DNA from: an uncultured bacterium | GTDB taxonomy: Bacteria > Actinomycetota > Actinomycetes > S36-B12 | Assembly (NCBI GenBank): GCA_903954205.1 | Contig: CAJBMR010000030.1 | Location: 1-6,703 of the forward strand | Length of the DNA stretch: 6,703 nucleotides | Direction: 5' to 3' | Shown here: positions 5,695 through 6,703 of the stretch, one piece after another | Layout: each line of letters opens with the position of its first letter | Position numbering within the stretch: the stretch's first letter is position 1 | Notes under the pieces: generated by a model | Databases searched by the model: none | What the model was told of the DNA's origin: nothing | What the model saw: the letters and a program-made list of their open reading frames with translations, nothing else | Program-made: the position numbers and the translations under genes

Positions 5695-6703
5695 ATGCCC
5701 GGTGAGCACGGCGCCCCGCGTGAGGTTGAGGTCGTGGGCGGCCCGGTGCGGATCTCCAGTCCGAATCGGCCGATGTGGCGCGAGGGTGATGAGGTCATCA
5801 CCAAGCTTGACCTGGCCCACTACTACGCGGAAGTGGCGCCAGTCCTGCTGGGAGCCGTGCGTGACAGACCCACGACGTTGCAGCGTTGGCCTGACGGCGT
5901 CGCCATCGACGGCGAATACCGCGAGAGTTTCTACAACAAGCACCTGCCCAAGGGTGCCCCCGACTACGTGGCGACCGCGACGATCACCTTCCCCTCGGGG
6001 AGGACCGGAGTGCAGGTCTGCCCGGACAACGAGCGCACGCTCGTGTGGGCGGCGAATCTCGGCACGGTCACCTTTCACCCCTGGCCGGTCACCCGCGCGG
6101 ATGTGGATCGCCCTGACGAGCTTCGTATCGATCTGGATCCGCAGGAGGGCAGGGGATTCGCTGATGCGGTCGAAGCGGCGTTCGCCCTTGCCGAGATGCT
6201 GCGTGCGTGGGGAGCGGATCCCTATGTCAAGACGAGCGGCGGCCGAGGCCTGCATGTATTCGTGGCGATCCAGCCGCGATGGGAGTTCCTCGACGTGCGG
6301 CACGCCGCCATCGCCCTGGGACGCGCTCTGGAGCGGGAGATGCCCGACCTCGTCACCACGGCATGGTGGAAGGAGGAGCGCGGTGCCCGGGTGTTCGTGG
6401 ACTACAACCAGATGGCGCGCGATCGCACCATGGCCTCCGCATGGTCCGTGCGGGCCCGTCCGGGTGCCCCCGTCTCCATGCCGGTCACCTGGTCATCGCT
6501 TGGCGAGGTCGATCCCGCCGACTTCACCCTTCGCACGGTTCCGCTGATCCGGGAGGAGTCCGGCAATCCCTGGGCCACGCTCGGCGCATCCCCCTTCGAC
6601 ATCACGGTGCTGCTCGATCTGTGGCGAGAGGACGCTGACGTGCGCGGGCTAGGGGAGATGCCGTTTCCGCCGGACTATCCGAAGATGCCGGGGGAGCCGC
6701 CGC
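5695..6703 (+). CDS. LigD-type polymerase/primase-domain protein (stand-alone Prim-PolC/PolD1-like), C-terminus beyond right edge
   Basis: Predicted DNA-repair polymerase of the archaeo-eukaryotic primase superfamily, the same fold as the polymerase domain of bacterial ligase D. Such proteins add ribo- or deoxyribonucleotides at gaps and breaks. 336 codons are present. Motifs in order: ITKLDLAHYYAEVAPVLL (35-52), the family N-terminal signature; FYNKHLPKGAPD (79-90), for 5'-phosphate and nucleotide binding; LRIDLDPQEG (143-152) with the metal-binding pair D146 and D148; KTSGGRGLHVFV (179-190) with H187; and FVDYNQMARDRTMASAWSVRARPGAP (234-259) with the third acidic residue D236. The last visible residues, FPPDYPKMPGEPP, resemble from memory the C-terminus of the stand-alone mycobacterial proteins (Rv3730c, MSMEG_6301), suggesting few residues are missing. 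No ligase or nuclease domain precedes it. The ATG at 5695 begins just after the divergent promoter region. If a ligase domain follows outside the window, it would instead be a LigD. Confidence 0.9.
   Translation, partial: MPGEHGAPREVEVVGGPVRISSPNRPMWREGDEVITKLDLAHYYAEVAPVLLGAVRDRPTTLQRWPDGVAIDGEYRESFYNKHLPKGAPDYVATATITFPSGRTGVQVCPDNERTLVWAANLGTVTFHPWPVTRADVDRPDELRIDLDPQEGRGFADAVEAAFALAEMLRAWGADPYVKTSGGRGLHVFVAIQPRWEFLDVRHAAIALGRALEREMPDLVTTAWWKEERGARVFVDYNQMARDRTMASAWSVRARPGAPVSMPVTWSSLGEVDPADFTLRTVPLIREESGNPWATLGASPFDITVLLDLWREDADVRGLGEMPFPPDYPKMPGEPP

Overview
The window looks like chromosomal DNA from a high-GC actinobacterium (Actinomycetota). The signs are a strong G/C bias at third codon positions, GTG starts alongside ATG, TANNNT-type -10 boxes just upstream of start codons, and a stand-alone LigD-type polymerase-domain protein of the kind known from mycobacteria and relatives. 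The genus cannot be fixed from the sequence. No tRNA, rRNA, CRISPR array, insertion sequence or att site is visible. Coding density is very high; the longest stretch without a gene is 73 bases.

Layout. Positions 1-3649 hold a divergent carbohydrate-catabolism locus. On the minus strand, a class I mannose-6-phosphate-isomerase-like protein (560-1603) is followed after 2 bases by an FGGY-family sugar kinase (1-557), which runs off the left edge. On the plus strand, a DhnA/LsrF-type class I aldolase (1677-2516) overlaps a Gfo/Idh/MocA-family oxidoreductase (2513-3649) by 4 bases. The 73-bp divergent region between the two arms contains a palindrome (1641-1660) that resembles an operator. Positions 3680-4513 encode a class I PPK2 polyphosphate kinase. 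Converging on it, and overlapping its 3' end by 40 bp, is a minus-strand pair: a small two-helix membrane protein (5372-5659) and a YihY/BrkB-family membrane protein (4474-5370). A compact 35-bp divergent region then separates these from a LigD-type polymerase/primase-domain gene (5695 to beyond the right edge).

How the genes may work together. Isomerase, kinase and aldolase are the three classical steps for degrading an aldose: aldose to ketose, ketose to ketose phosphate, then cleavage to a triose phosphate and an aldehyde. The oxidoreductase could provide an entry or side oxidation. The substrate cannot be read from sequence. The isomerase differs from textbook ManA at two usually conserved positions, which makes a non-mannose, possibly unphosphorylated, substrate plausible. 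The right half (PPK2, YihY pair, polymerase domain) looks like ordinary actinobacterial chromosome with no visible functional link to the sugar locus.
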